Origin: Salticus scenicus
Taxonomy: Eukaryota; Arthropoda; Arachnida; Araneae; Salticidae
DNA length: 64,000 nt
Assembly (NCBI GenBank): GCA_963930645.1
Contig: OZ005649.1
Coordinates: 76,119,626 to 76,183,625 of the forward strand
Direction of reading: 5' to 3'
In this document: in pieces, positions 1-12,140 of the stretch
How positions within the stretch are numbered: the stretch's first letter is position 1
Layout: the number at the start of each line of letters is the position of its first letter
The notes under the pieces: generated by a model
What the model saw: only the letters and a program-made list of their open reading frames with translations
Told to the model about the DNA's origin: nothing
Database searches by the model: none
Translations under genes and position numbers: made by a program

Positions 1-204
1 TTTATTCGATTGAAATGAAAATTTATGCACAATTTATAGGTCACAGAGTCGAACGAATTGTATAGATTTTGGTGAATCTAGCTTTTATAGATATTTACAG
101 GGAAAAAACGTAAAATTCTATCATTATAATCCAAAAGCTCAAACTATATGAACTGCAATTGTGTAAATTTAAACAATATACTGAAAAACACTCAAACACA
201 TTGT

Positions 205-255
205 TATACACACACACACACACACATATATATATATGTGTGTGTGTGTGTGTAT
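205..255. repeat. Compound microsatellite (AC)n(AT)n(GT)n
   Basis: An AC run is followed by AT and then GT, making a self-complementary compound microsatellite. A short open frame across it is an artefact. Confidence 0.95.
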
Positions 256-1990
256 GTATATATTTTTTATTTAATGTCTTCTTGCTTTAATTTATTTATA
301 GAACCGTTAATTTACTTAATATCTAGAAAGTCGAGCGGAGTCACTCCAGAATTTTTTTAACTAGTATATTTGCAAAATACAAAATATGTAAAAATAGGTT
401 AATATATTAACGTAATAAATAAAATGTTTACATAAAATGTATTCATTTTTACAGTGTAACTGCATGATACAATTTAGATGTGTATTGATTCAGAATTATA
501 ATCCCAAAACTTAATAAAACATTTATTTTAAGTAATTAAACAACATTGAAAGTGAAACAACGTACGAGGTAAATTAGAACTAATAAACTTTTATATACAA
601 AATCTTGTTTCTTAATAAAATATTTTTTTTTTCTTTTGATCTTTACAACAAATTGTTTTGAATTTTTCGGGAATTTGTTTACTATTGTTTAATCTGATTA
701 TTTAAATGATCATGATGATTTAACGGCAATGAGGATTTAAAGATGATCATTAATTCCGATGATTTAAAGATGATGATTGATGGTAATTTAAAGGCAAATA
801 AGTCTTAGTGATAATGATTATGATAATTATAATTATGATGATTTAAAGGTAAATAAACATAAAATTGATATAAAAATCTCTGCAGTTGTGATAAATAATA
901 TGTTGAAAATTCAAATGCTAGAATAAATCATAGAAGGTGATCTGTCACACTGGTTGAATTTTTATATGAAATTCTAAATAACGTTTAATCGATAAATCAT
1001 CGCTGTTTATCATTACGTCATAAATATTTACACATACGGAAGAAACCGACGTCAATTCTTTCAAAGGCTTCTTCTATTGCTTTCTGGATCGATGCCCGTT
1101 TTCTTTTTCTATTTCTTATAACAATGCTTAAAAAAGGTATTACTTACAAATGACATACAACAGTGGTAAGAAAGACTATTTTGTTTGAGAAGTAAATTCT
1201 TTCTAATAAATAAAATGACAAGCGTCTCTTTTTTTAATAGTAATAACCGATGTTTCTATGGGAAAACGTTAGTAACTAACGTCATAGCTACAAAAATCTA
1301 GTGAAATAAAGCAAACAAATTTTTATCCTTGGTGTCAAGGAATGATTAAAGTAATGTTAGAATGATGATTTAGGAAGGAAAAAATGTCACAATTTCGAAA
1401 ATGTTTGAAAAAAAAATTTACTCGTGATTTCAAACATATAAAATAAAAATAAAATTAATATAAAAGAATAGATGTAATTCTGTATAAGGATTAACAAAGT
1501 AACAATTTGTTGGTTTTCTTTCTTGGTTACTGCTATAAACCGCCAAATTCTAGAAAAAAAAAATAGCTAAAATAGACAAAAATCTGCAACAAAATAGTTA
1601 AAATAATTATAATAATTAATAAAAAAGTTAATATTACCAATGTAAAAATAATATAAATTATAATAAGTTATACCAATATATATATAATGTATATAATACT
1701 TTTCTTTTGTCAGAATTGGATTCAGCTAAAGTAAAGTTATAATAATACTAAATTTGTCGTATTTATAAATTATCCCTTTGACAAATAAACTAGCGACAAT
1801 ACTGATAATATTAGATTTGGCATAGTATATTCTAATATTAAATTTTTCGTGAAATTGTTAGCAATTTTATGTTAAATAAATAAATAAAGTATAAGAAATT
1901 ACGTGAAAGTCAGTATTATATGTAGTACGTATAGTGTTGTTCATATGCAAGTGGTAATCAAATATAATAAAGCGTTCTTTTCTTTTCTTA
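256..1990. other. AT-rich DNA without recognisable genes
   Basis: No coding exon or RNA gene was recognised. At 665-860 there is a degenerate minisatellite of GATGATTTAAAGG-type units. The rest is unremarkable AT-rich sequence. Confidence 0.6.
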
Positions 1991-1994
1991 TTTT

Positions 1995-2262
1995 TTAAAT
2001 ACTAACCATTTCGAAATTATCACGCGATAAGCACCCAAACTGTATCCTAAGGGTGAGGCATTGTCGAAGGCAACTGGAACACGTACCTGCGATTTTACGG
2101 ATGGGAAAGACGCTGTCGAAGGAAGTGGGGGCTTGAAGCAAGCTTTTAAGCAATTTTAAGGATTTTTTTTTTTTTTTTTTTTTTTTTTGAAAGCGATATA
2201 AAACCAAGTGGTTCTGTTTTTGATTCCTTTAAATATAGTAACCAGCGAAACGGGAAAAGCCT
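1995..2262 (+). mobile_element. Helitron 3'-end-like fragment
   Basis: The final block TTTAAATATAGTAACCAGCG, then AAACGGGAAAAGCCTG, matches the ends seen at 27033 and 37247, although the last bases are CTGTTT rather than CTAGT. A T-run of about 28 (2162-2189) lies inside, as a T-run does in the 36.05-37.25 kb element. A small open frame across it on the other strand is not a gene. Confidence 0.45.
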
Positions 2263-2459
2263 GTTTATATTATTTTTTAAAATAATTTGATAAAGGTTAA
2301 AGTAGTAGAGTATCTAATAAAATTATTTCTGTTAGTAAGTTTATGTTAATTATAACTTTTTAGGTTAGTTGACATATTATGCTAAGATACAATTTTAAAT
2401 ATAATGCAATAAAATCATTTTTTTTTTTTTTGTTGTTCGTGTTTGCATTTTAATATTTT

Positions 2460-3473
2460 ATTAACGAGAATGTACTCACTTACGATTTTTTCTTCTTTTT
2501 AATCTGAGTTTCATCGCACAGGGTATGTCATACCTAGAGTCTCCTTTTATGCATTGTTACTTATCGACATTTTTTTCAAAAATGGATGATTCTTGGGTAG
2601 CTGCTTGAGTGGTCTTAATCTTCGGTAGGAAGAATCAGTGAAAAAATCCTAGAAATAGGTATTTATATATTGCCACACATGGATATATCATATACCTACC
2701 GCGAGCATTTCTGTTAATGTTCTGAGTACTCGTAGGCGTATTCAAATTATCCTGTTTATGGCGTATTATCGCATTATTATAAACTGCAACGTTAATGAAT
2801 GCATTATTACTAGAATCATGCATTCAAGAAATTTATTGGATGTTTCTTTGGGAGATGAAAATATCGAGGAAGGTAAGGAGGATCTAGGTAATAAAAAGCC
2901 AGATCATTGAGAATATCACTAAACTTCCCATTCTTTCACTGAACATGAATCTAATTTAGAAAGCGATGTTCCCTGTTCAAATGAAGTAATTTTTCTAGGA
3001 AAAAATATATGGTAAAATAGAATAAAGATAAATTGCGAACTAATATTGGAATTATCATTTTTTTTCGAACTCTCTGGAAATGCATATGTTTTATGAAATG
3101 TCACACTTATTTGGAAGCTTGCAAGATTCTCATATCTTCCGATTCGATACAGAAATTAGAGTCCCTGACTAATATTTGGCTAAATAAAAAAACGCCGTTG
3201 TATAAAAAATTAATGAAAAGTAAGTTCATTTGTGAAAAATATGGAAACATATACACAGGAAATATGTATCAAGTATCTGAAAGAAGTATTCAGAGGGAAT
3301 GTAAATAACATTTTTAATATATGTTTAAAGCTACATTCTTCTTCTCTTTTCTATACCGTTTTATTTTTCATGCATATTTAATGATATAAAATAGAAAGAA
3401 ACCATCATGGGTATGACATACACATCGCGAGTAATCCTTTTCATTTTTCTTGTGCGAGTAATGCTGGGTTAAA
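2460..3473 (+). mobile_element. Degenerate piggyBac-like element
   Basis: A TTAA lies at each end, and the ~20-bp termini are imperfect inverted repeats (CGAGAATGTACTCACTTAC against CCCAGCATTACTCGCACAA). Subterminal inverted motifs GGTATGTCATACC (2522) and GGGTATGACATAC (3409) are also paired. Inside, broken frames read SRNLLDVSLGDENIEEG, NEVIFLGKN and FRFDTEIR, which resemble the acidic N-terminus and later conserved motifs of piggyBac transposases. The element is only about 1 kb and full of stops, so it is non-functional. Confidence 0.5.
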
Positions 3474-3495
3474 TAAATTATTAAAGTGTAGAATC

Positions 3496-3524
<29 letters not shown>
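3496..3524. repeat. A29 homopolymer
   Basis: An uninterrupted run of A follows directly after the right end of the piggyBac-like element. Similar A/T runs occur throughout the window, for example at 8377-8404, 8451-8477, 18669-18698 and 20711-20739. Confidence 0.9.
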
Positions 3525-3527
<3 letters not shown>

Positions 3528-4709
3528 ATCATGAAAATTCTAATATGCTAATGACATAGACTGTGTAAAACACTATTGCAAAAACTGCTGAAACAATCAA
3601 TTAAAAAATTTTATTTATTTATTTATTTATTATGTAAACGGAAATTTATCCGTCTCATCATTTATTTTACTTTATTTTTTTGTCAATGTCAAGTCATATT
3701 ATATTATCACTTGCAAGAGATATAAATTTTATATGAAAAAGCAAATTGCGAGCGGGGCAGCATCTACTAAAAGTCTAAAAAACTACAACATAAGCTTCGA
3801 AATGCGTTTGTCACTTTTTTTAAAATATATATATATATATATATATTAATATTAATTTTAACTTTAACTTTTAAAATTAGTATATTTAAAATGGCATAGA
3901 TTTTTTTTTTTTTTTTTTGAAAACTTTGAATCAGTGTATTCACACAATTTATATTTTATTATATAATAATAATAATAATTTCAAAGAACATTTTTTTAAG
4001 AGTAGAAGCTTTTTATTGTGGAGCTCTGAGAAGCATAAAATAAAAATTTATTCTTGCAAAGACATGCTATAAATAAAAAAAGTTTCACCACTAAAAAAAA
4101 ATTAGAGAAAAATATACATATTTCACTTCTGTAAGAGATGAAAATTTTTAAATATTCAAAATATTTTTAAAAAGCTATCGAGACCAATATTCTTATTCTA
4201 CATAAGTATTTGTTAAAACATAAATTTCGAAGTTCCTTTTTTAAATATTTTGAATATTTAAAGAAAAAAAAATGTCTCTTGCAAAAGTGAAATATCTATA
4301 TTTTTCTTTAAAATTTTCTGAGTGTTGAAACTTTCATTTATTTATAACATGTCTTTGCAAGAATAAATTTTTATTGTATGCTTTTCAGGGCTCCACAATA
4401 AAAAGCTTCTACTGCTAAAAAATGTTTTTTTACTTAAATTTTTATTTTCTTCTTTTTAGTTATAAAAAAAAGCTTATAAAAATACGAATAAAAAATTCTA
4501 ACGATACTGTGTAGAATTTGAAAGATTTTCTTTTATCAATTGACACCTTTTCTACTAATTATCTTCCAAAAGTGAAATATCTATATTTTTCTTTAAAATT
4601 TTCTGAGTGTAGAAACTTTCATTTATTTATACCATGTCTTTCCAAGAATAAATTTTTATTTTATGCTTTTCAGGGCTCCACAATAAAAAGGTTCTACTGC
4701 TAAAAAATG

Positions 4710-4742
<33 letters not shown>

Positions 4743-6074
4743 AAATATATATTTTCTGCTTTTTAGTTATAAAAAAAGCTTATAAAAATACGAATAAAAA
4801 ATTCTTACGATACTGTGTAGACTTTGAAAAAAAAAATTTTAATCAATTGACGCCTTTTCTACTAATGGTCTCTTCCCACCTGACTTCAGAGGTCACATGA
4901 CAGAGGAAAAACAAATAGCAGACAAAGCCTTGTTTATCTATAGCGATTGCTGAAATAACATATTTTCTATTCTTAATTTTGATCAATCGTATTTCATCTG
5001 TGTTTTTTAAATACATCATCATTTTTAATCCATTTTATATTATTATTCATCAGCTTTTGTTTGCCGTATACATTTACAATCATCATTTAGTTTATATTTG
5101 TTATTGATGTTTATGAAGAACATGTTAAATACTCTCATTTTTGGTACTTAAATCAGTGACAGTGCAATATCGTACTGCGTAAATCCACTTAGACCAGTAA
5201 CTAAGTTAATTAACTCGTTGCAATTAAATTAAATGGAAACATTTTCAAATTTCAAATTATAATCCATAAACATTCCAAAAGAACAAGCTATTATTTATTG
5301 CTAGATCAGTTAATGTAACAAGTACACTAGAACATTCAAAAATCGATTTTTACAGTTGGGAATAAATAAACACATAAAGTGTTTTTAAAAAATTATTAAA
5401 TTTACAAATACAATTATTCTACTGTTTACAAATGCACAATATTACATTTATTTTATTTTATATTAGATATTAAATATTTTTTTTCTTAAGAACAATATTT
5501 AATTGAATTCAGTTCTCAGAATTCGATTATTCATTTTCCTCTATCACATGATTGAGCAGACGAAACTGGGAAGAGTCCATTATCTGAAAAATTAACCCAT
5601 CGGCTCTTGGAGAAACGAACCCACGACACACTCTAAACAAAAATCAAAGAACAGTAAAGAAAAGTCATAGAACATGCTAAAAGATTTTAACAAATACTTA
5701 TACAAATAGAATATTGTTCTGGAATGCTGTTTAAAATATTTTGAATATTAATATATATATATATATATATATTGCAAAGTGAAATATTTATAATTTTCTT
5801 TAAATATTTATATTTTTGTGTTTCAATAATTTTCTTATTCTTAAAAATTTATTTATGTTTTTATAGCATGGCCTTGCAAGAATATATTTTTTAATGGCTA
5901 CACAATAAAAAAAATCCAGTTTTTTTTTTTTTTTTCTTTCAATTACATTTTTATTTTTGTGCGTTTTAGTAACTAAAAGAAGATAAAAAAAAAAAATAAT
6001 AATAATAATAAAAAAATTTTAGGATAGTGTGTAGACAACTAAGGATCTTTATTTTATCATTCGATATCTTTCCT

Positions 6075-6165
6075 ATTAATTATATGCAATAGAGTAATAC
6101 ATCGGTTTTCGAACTTACAACCTTGGCGTTATCAACATGACGCTCTATCAACCTGAGCTAAGAAG
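6075..6165 (-). mobile_element. tRNA-like SINE head
   Basis: On the minus strand it reads TTAGCTCAGGTTGATAGAGC (A-box-like), then an anticodon-loop-like TTGATAA, then GTAAGTTCGAAAACC (B-box-like). If taken as a tRNA, the loop would place GAT (Ile-like). It is embedded in the repeat cluster and has imperfect stems, so a SINE head is likelier than a functional tRNA. Confidence 0.5.
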
Positions 6166-6329
6166 TGACGAAAAAATGGTGGTAACATTTACGCTAAAAT
6201 GGAGGCGATATGTTTTTCAGTGTGACAAGAAAACACGATGACAAAATCTAGTTTCAATAAAAAGCTTCTAAAAAATATATTTATTTATGTATTTTTTACT
6301 TAAAACTTTTTATTGTGTGATTTTTTAAT

Positions 6330-6363
<34 letters not shown>

Positions 6364-6449
6364 TTTAAAAAAATTCTTAGGATACTGTATAGTCAACAAA
6401 AAATATTCTTTTATCCATTGACACATTTTCTTCTAATTATCTTCAAAAA

Positions 6450-6530
6450 TTAACACGCCTGAAGCTCGAACTCTCGACAACCACATTATTGACGTGACGC
6501 TCTAACCAACTAAGCCAAGCAGCGACACAC
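6450..6530 (-). mobile_element. tRNA-like SINE head
   Basis: On the minus strand it reads CTTAGTTGGTTAGAGCGTCA (A box), later GTCGAGAGTTCGAGCTTC (B box). It is a sister of the head at 6075-6165 and is followed by the same surrounding repeat. Confidence 0.55.
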
Positions 6531-6713
6531 GGGAAAGCTTATATTTACTTTAAAATGGAGGCGCCTTGTTTATTAGAGTGACGCAATGAAGTCAATTTTA
6601 TATAAAAAGCTTTTAAAAAGAAATAAAAGTAAAAGAAATAGTTACACGTGAACAAATAATCCAAAATCTTTTAGAAATAAGTCTTTGAGTACAGATAGGT
6701 TTTATTATTACTG

Positions 6714-6744
<31 letters not shown>

Positions 6745-7091
6745 CAAGCATGTTCATTTTTCACTTCATTTTATTTGGTAATTTTTGTAAAGTTTTATTA
6801 ACAAACGATCTTTCATAATAAAAGTAGTTTTAAAATATAAGAATTTATGCTTTTTTATGATAAATTATTTAATACAATAGCTTAAATAAGGAATAAATTG
6901 TAGTCTTCAAAAATTAAGAGCACATAGATTATCTGAAAATAATATATGTCGTATTCGATATGTATAATGAAAAAAAATAAAATAATAATAATAAAAAAAA
7001 AAATAAAAAAATCTCTGAATGCTAAAATTATTTTTCTTGCACACTTGTACTGAATAGAATGTATATAATGTAAGTAAATTTAATGAATTTA

Positions 7092-7291
7092 CAGTCGGTA
7101 ACAAAAGTACAAAAATTCCTATGTAAAAAAAGTACACTTCATACGGTTTTGTTAAATAAATCCTTGTCGAATCCTGTTCTTAGTCAGTCTAAGAACATGA
7201 TTCGATAAGGATATATTTAATAAAACCGTATGAAGTGTACTTTTTTTACATAGGAATTTTGCTAGTGTTCGGACACATCTGTAACCGACTG
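7092..7291. mobile_element. Foldback MITE (200 bp, near-perfect hairpin)
   Basis: The termini CAGTCGGTAAC and GTAACCGACTG are inverted, with TA before the left one. Nearly the whole interior folds back: one arm contains AGTACACTTCATACGG and the other its complement, with a loop near 7183 (TCAGT). The form fits a Tc1/mariner-type foldback MITE. The short open frame across the left arm is not a gene. Confidence 0.7.
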
Positions 7292-7349
7292 TGTATAGAA
7301 ACTCTTGATTAAATAAAGTTCATAGCACTTTTCGGTATATATACATATA

Positions 7350-7860
7350 TGTGGAAAATATTTCTTCACCCAGTCAACAGGTGGTGCTGTCTCTGACATT
7401 ACTAGAAATCCAGGATTTCTACATTACTAGAAATCCTTGGATTTCTACATTACCAGCGAACGAGCTGGCAAGCGGAAAATTCAACTAATATCCGGCTAAC
7501 AGTGGAGAGAGCTGCTGAGACCGTCAGCTTGAAGGCTGATGTGGTCACTTTCTTTTAGTTAGATCATGAAACGCTCTGAGCAGTTGCGTAGAGCCAGAGA
7601 AGGCTCAGTACTTCAATCCCACTATTTGCTATAGAAAGCGTAGGTGCTTTTATTATCTTAAGTACTGTATTGTGACAATTCTAAGGCTGTGAGCTTGAAG
7701 TTTTTAAGCCACGGATTTAGGAATTATACCTGCTGATATAGTAATTCTTATGTGCCTTTTTGTGCAATTTATGTTTGGCATGTCTTCAAATAAAGTGTCG
7801 TTATATAATCCCCATCTACTCATTGACTCCACCTCTGGACACCTGTCGAGACTCGACACA
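7350..7860 (+). mobile_element. Possible solo LTR
   Basis: The segment starts TGTGG and ends CGACACA (TG...CA), is 511 bp long, less AT-rich than its surroundings, and has AATAAA at 7789 about 70 bp before the end, the usual R/U5 layout of LTRs. The end TGTCGAGACTCGACA is palindromic and runs into a CA microsatellite, which obscures a target-site duplication. No internal retroelement gene is attached. The alternative is an unrelated repeat. Confidence 0.35.
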
Positions 7861-8204
7861 CACACACACACACACATATATTACATGTACATATATTTTT
7901 CCATCCCAAAACAGAAATGATGATTAAATTTAAAATTCATTATGGCGAAGAAGAGAAATAATGTGTATCATTAAAAAAGAAAAAAAAAAAAGAAAAAAAA
8001 GTGTTGCACTTGTGCGTACTTAAGTAACAGTTTTTAAATGTTTTTAAATAACTCTATGCTTATAATATAACTTAATAATTATAAAATTTTATATAAAATC
8101 TGAAGAAAAAATTCAAAGTTATTCTCTAAAATATAAATTTGACAACTATCTTCTCAGAAAGAGAATAAAAAGTTTACTCGGCACACTTGAAAAACTGTTG
8201 ATTT

Positions 8205-8342
8205 TCAGATCTCTGGTTACTGTCAAAAGCTTCTTCTATCTTTCTTTTTTCTTAAGTGTATTTTCTCTAGGTTTTGTTAAGTGAATTTTCTTGTTGAGTT
8301 CAAAGTAAATCCTGTTTTTGAGAATAAAATTGTTAAGGTAAG
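8205..8342 (+). other. Possible non-coding exon ending at a strong donor
   Basis: The sequence ends GTTAAG followed by GTAAGT, an ideal 5' splice site, and is free of simple repeats. It has no long open frame. Long A and T runs follow immediately. No partner exon was recognised, so this is only a candidate. Confidence 0.15.
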
Positions 8343-8376
8343 TATTTTTTCTTTAAATGTGTTTTCTTTCCTTTAA

Positions 8377-8408
<32 letters not shown>

Positions 8409-8445
8409 TATTTGCGTAATAACTAGTTAAAAATAGTTATCGATC

Positions 8446-8477
<32 letters not shown>

Positions 8478-8478
<1 letters not shown>

Positions 8479-11400
8479 AATAATTTAATTTGGCATTAAT
8501 ATATATATACCTAGACATTTATATTACCATTTACTTGATTTTAAGATTTATAGGGATTTTGTTATTTTTTATTATTTATTTATTTTTCAATATTTCAGAA
8601 AAAAATACATAATTATTTTAAATGTCTGATTTTTTTTTTTTTTTTCTTGAAAATTTATTTTTAATAATATAATAGATTATGATTTTACGAAATGTATAGA
8701 ACTAAACCCAAATAAAATTAAAATAATATAATATATAATAATATAGTGTAGAACTATTTGGAAAATTTTAGTATAGAAAACAACGCAGTCAGTTTTTAAT
8801 ATTTTGTACATAACTTATGCAATTAATAATAATTTCTTGCAGACGATCCTTTGCAATAAAATTTCTAATATTTTTTTACTGAATGTAAGGAGAAACATAA
8901 AAAGAATTATAACATTATTTATTATAAGCAAAAACACATGCAAATGCTATTCATTTACATTGGTTATATTGGTCTCTCACCGTGTGTCCCAAACCTCGTG
9001 GTTACAGGGATTTTTGTTCCAAAGGAGAAAAAAAAAATGCCTACGGTCTTGCTAAAGCGACATTAGAAAATGCCCCTGGTCTGGCAACGAAAAGTATGTC
9101 ATTAAGGTTTTAAATGTTTAACTTTAATTATTAATATATAAACAAATAAATGTTTGTTATAATTGTAATACCAAATATTATTTCTAATAAAAATCATTTA
9201 TTATTACTTATTTGAGATTGTTTTTCCATTTTGTGTTATTAGACGTATTTTATTTCCAGATTGTTGTATCTCATAACAATAAATATGTAATTATATGTAT
9301 TCCTTGCTTATTAAAATATTATTATTGAAAATGTTTTTGTAATATCAATATTTAAATTTTAAATCAGACTTACAAAAGTGAAATACAGATTAATTTAGAC
9401 CTTCTGGAATCAGATTAAATATATTCAAGTTTACTTCAGCATAAATTTATACGTAACGTTAATCCTAAATACAGAAACATTAAAGCATTTTTAATTTATA
9501 AGACTTTACATATTAAATTCTACTTTAAATGCAGTGCATTAACATACCAATTTTATCGATTGTAAATTTACTGAAGGAAATCAAGTTTTGTCGTTTATAA
9601 AATAATAAGAGAATAAAGTACATATACTTACATAATATAAAACTAAGGTATATTCAAATAAATTATTTGAAATTTTTGAAATTTTTATTATATTTATAGA
9701 ATTTTCTATCAAGCTGATTACATTTATTTAATACCTATAAAATATGTTTAAAAATATCGACGGTTTTACTACAGATTACTTACACAAAAATACAGGACAC
9801 TTCCATAAGTTCCATGGTAACCAAAAGGAGCCTACAGTTACCCTATGGACAATGATTGTAAGCCTCTCGATTATTCTGGGTTTCGTTAATTGGTAATCTT
9901 TTTATTTTATATCTATCTTTTCTTTTTCAACAGTTAATTTTATTATATATATATATTTATATATATATATGTATATATTTTAACAAACTTTAAAATCAAA
10001 CAATGTTTATTTTGAAAAGAGAAGACTAAATATTATACAGTAAAGATTTGAAAATTTACATCTGCCAAAAAAAAAAAAAAAAAAAAAAAAATAATGAAAA
10101 TTTTTGTTTTATAATTTAAATCAATAAATTGTCAAACATTTAATGATATTGAAAAAGAAGAACTGCAGTTTATAATAATTCTTGTTTGTGTTTTAATAAG
10201 GATGTGCTTGACAGTATATTGCTAAACATTATGAAAATGAATTAGATTTCTTAGAAAAAAAAAATAATTCTGAATAATTTAAATATGCTTTTATCAATAC
10301 AATAAATTCTAAAATACGAAGAAAAAGGATTACTTTGTTGACTAATGTATTTATGCTCTCGAAATCAAAAAAAAAAAAAAAAAAAAAAAAAAAATGAATG
10401 TTCCTATCAAAAATGCTATTTATATAGAGTATACATGCAAACATAATATGTAGAAGTTCTTAATTTTCTTTGTTTTATATAGTAAAATTACTAACTACAG
10501 CTTCGAGTTCTCTTTTTAGCCTTAGTGTTTTATTCGTTTTGTGTAACATTTATCATATTTAACATCATATAATTTAATGAACAGACGGATTTGAAACATT
10601 TTCTCTAAATAAACCTAAACCGGCTTTTCTACATAAATTGTGTTAATAAATTTAGTCAAAGTTATAATTACGCACTTCAATACTGAATATGATTTATTTC
10701 ATCTATATTAAGATTTCAAAGAGAATTTTATTGCAGAAATATATGGAGAGTAGACCTTATATTTTTTATTTATAAATTAATTATTAGTTTGTTTATAAAA
10801 GATATTTGAATATTTATGTTTTATAAGTTTAAAAATAAATAAATTGTGAAAACGTTTTCGATTGGGTTTCGAATTTTTGTTTCTTACTGATAAAAATATT
10901 ATACATTTGTCTGTGTTTTACATTTATAATTAAACGTTTTTAATGCAATACATATTTTTATACAAACAATATACACATGTCCATATATACGTATTACATT
11001 TCTATGAATTTTTGAGTAGCTTTTAATTCAATATTTATAAAAATTAAGTTTATATGTTGAATTCTATTAAATATGGTGCGCGCTTTCGAATCTTTACACT
11101 AACAAGTCGAATTTTTCTATACTACATGTACTCTTTTCTATGTCATTATCTTTCGTTACATAGCATCAATATATGAATATTCCCAATATGGACAATTTCA
11201 TTTGCTTATTGAATCGAATTATCTGAGTTCAAAAGTCTACATATTTAAATTATTAGTCGTAATAATTAAATAACTTAGTTGCTTAAACCATGCAACGGAA
11301 TTTTTTGATGAAATTACGCCGTTGAAAAAATTGAGGATAGATTGTGATACAATCTGAGAATGTGTTAAGTAGAATATACTCTATTTAAATATTTCAACAT
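8478..11400. other. AT-rich DNA, no recognisable gene
   Basis: Only short open frames and simple repeats are seen, including an A-run at about 10068-10090 and a TA tract at 9948-9976. The block at about 8960-9090 is less AT-rich (GTCCCAAACCTCGTGGTT) but I could not assign it. Confidence 0.5.
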
Positions 11401-11401
11401 A

Positions 11402-11980
11402 CGAGGGAAAGTCATTAAGTAAGTCACAAAAGGTAATGAAAAAATAATTTACCATGATAATCACTTGGAAATAATTTCTATTTTCCCACATATTATCCAG
11501 CAACGTTGCTGTACCTATCCCATCGTTTAATCAGAACCCCAATTCCAGCTCCATAAAATTCTTTGGGTTGCTGTCTCTTCCACAGTAGGACTTCATGTTG
11601 AACGTCGGCGTTATCTGCAAATTGTTTGCCTCCAAGATGTTTTTTCAGTGGTCCAAACAGGTGAAAATAGCTTGGAACTAAGTCTGGGCTGTAAGGTGGA
11701 TGCTGTAGCATCCATAAACAGGTAATGTTGCTTCATAAATATATTTTTTATTCAAGTTTTTCCGCCCACAAAAATCGCTGCTCTTCTATCGTACAATCAT
11801 TTAGCATCATCCCCATTATTGAAGCTGCATTACGCATGCGCGTGAACGCTACCTACGCAATATGAATTGAATATCATAAAGCTGTATGGTGCAGCCAGCT
11901 ATCACCATTCTTTGGAGATATCTGTTACTAGTTTAAATCACGCCATATGCATTTGTGACTTACTTAATGACTTACCCTCG
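11402..11980 (-). mobile_element. Internally deleted mariner element with intact ends
   Basis: The ends are inverted repeats of 28 bp with one difference (CGAGGG(A/T)AAGTCATTAAG...) and are flanked by TA on both sides (11400-11401, 11981-11982). On the minus strand, a short N-terminal piece (MLNDCTIEEQRFLWAEKLE) is followed by the C-terminal piece LQHPPYSPDLVPSYFHLFGP and KEFYGAGIGVLIKRWDRY. HPPYSPDLaPsDyHLF is the classic mariner motif around the third catalytic Asp. Here the Asp is replaced (PSYFH) and most of the catalytic core is deleted, so it is not functional. Confidence 0.9.
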
Positions 11981-12140
11981 TAAATGAATATATACATGAA
12001 TATATACATGATTTTTATAAATATAAATTTTTAATTACTGCACAATGTAATTACTGCACAATCCTTCTTTTATAACAGTTACGTTTTACCAATACATGCA
12101 AGGAATATCACATTTCTTAAGTAATTTTTATAAAGCAATA

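Larger units (their letters stand above)
3988..6600. repeat. Cluster of one repeat family in direct and inverted copies, with SINE-like heads
   Basis: A block reading AAAGTGAAATATCTATATTT...CATGTCTTTGCAAGAATAAA...GGCTCCACAATAAAAAGCTT occurs at about 4285-4425 and 4570-4715. Diverged copies lie near 5770-5930 and 6240-6330. The first copy, at about 3988-4185, is inverted, so 3988-4430 can fold into one long imperfect hairpin. Two copies carry tRNA-like heads (6075-6165 and 6450-6530). There is no coding capacity; the open frame at 4518-4703 belongs to the repeat. Confidence 0.7.

Noticed and set aside
6075..6530. Functional tRNA genes on the minus strand
   Set aside because: The A and B boxes are present but stems are imperfect and the sequences belong to a repeat cluster, so SINE heads are the better reading.
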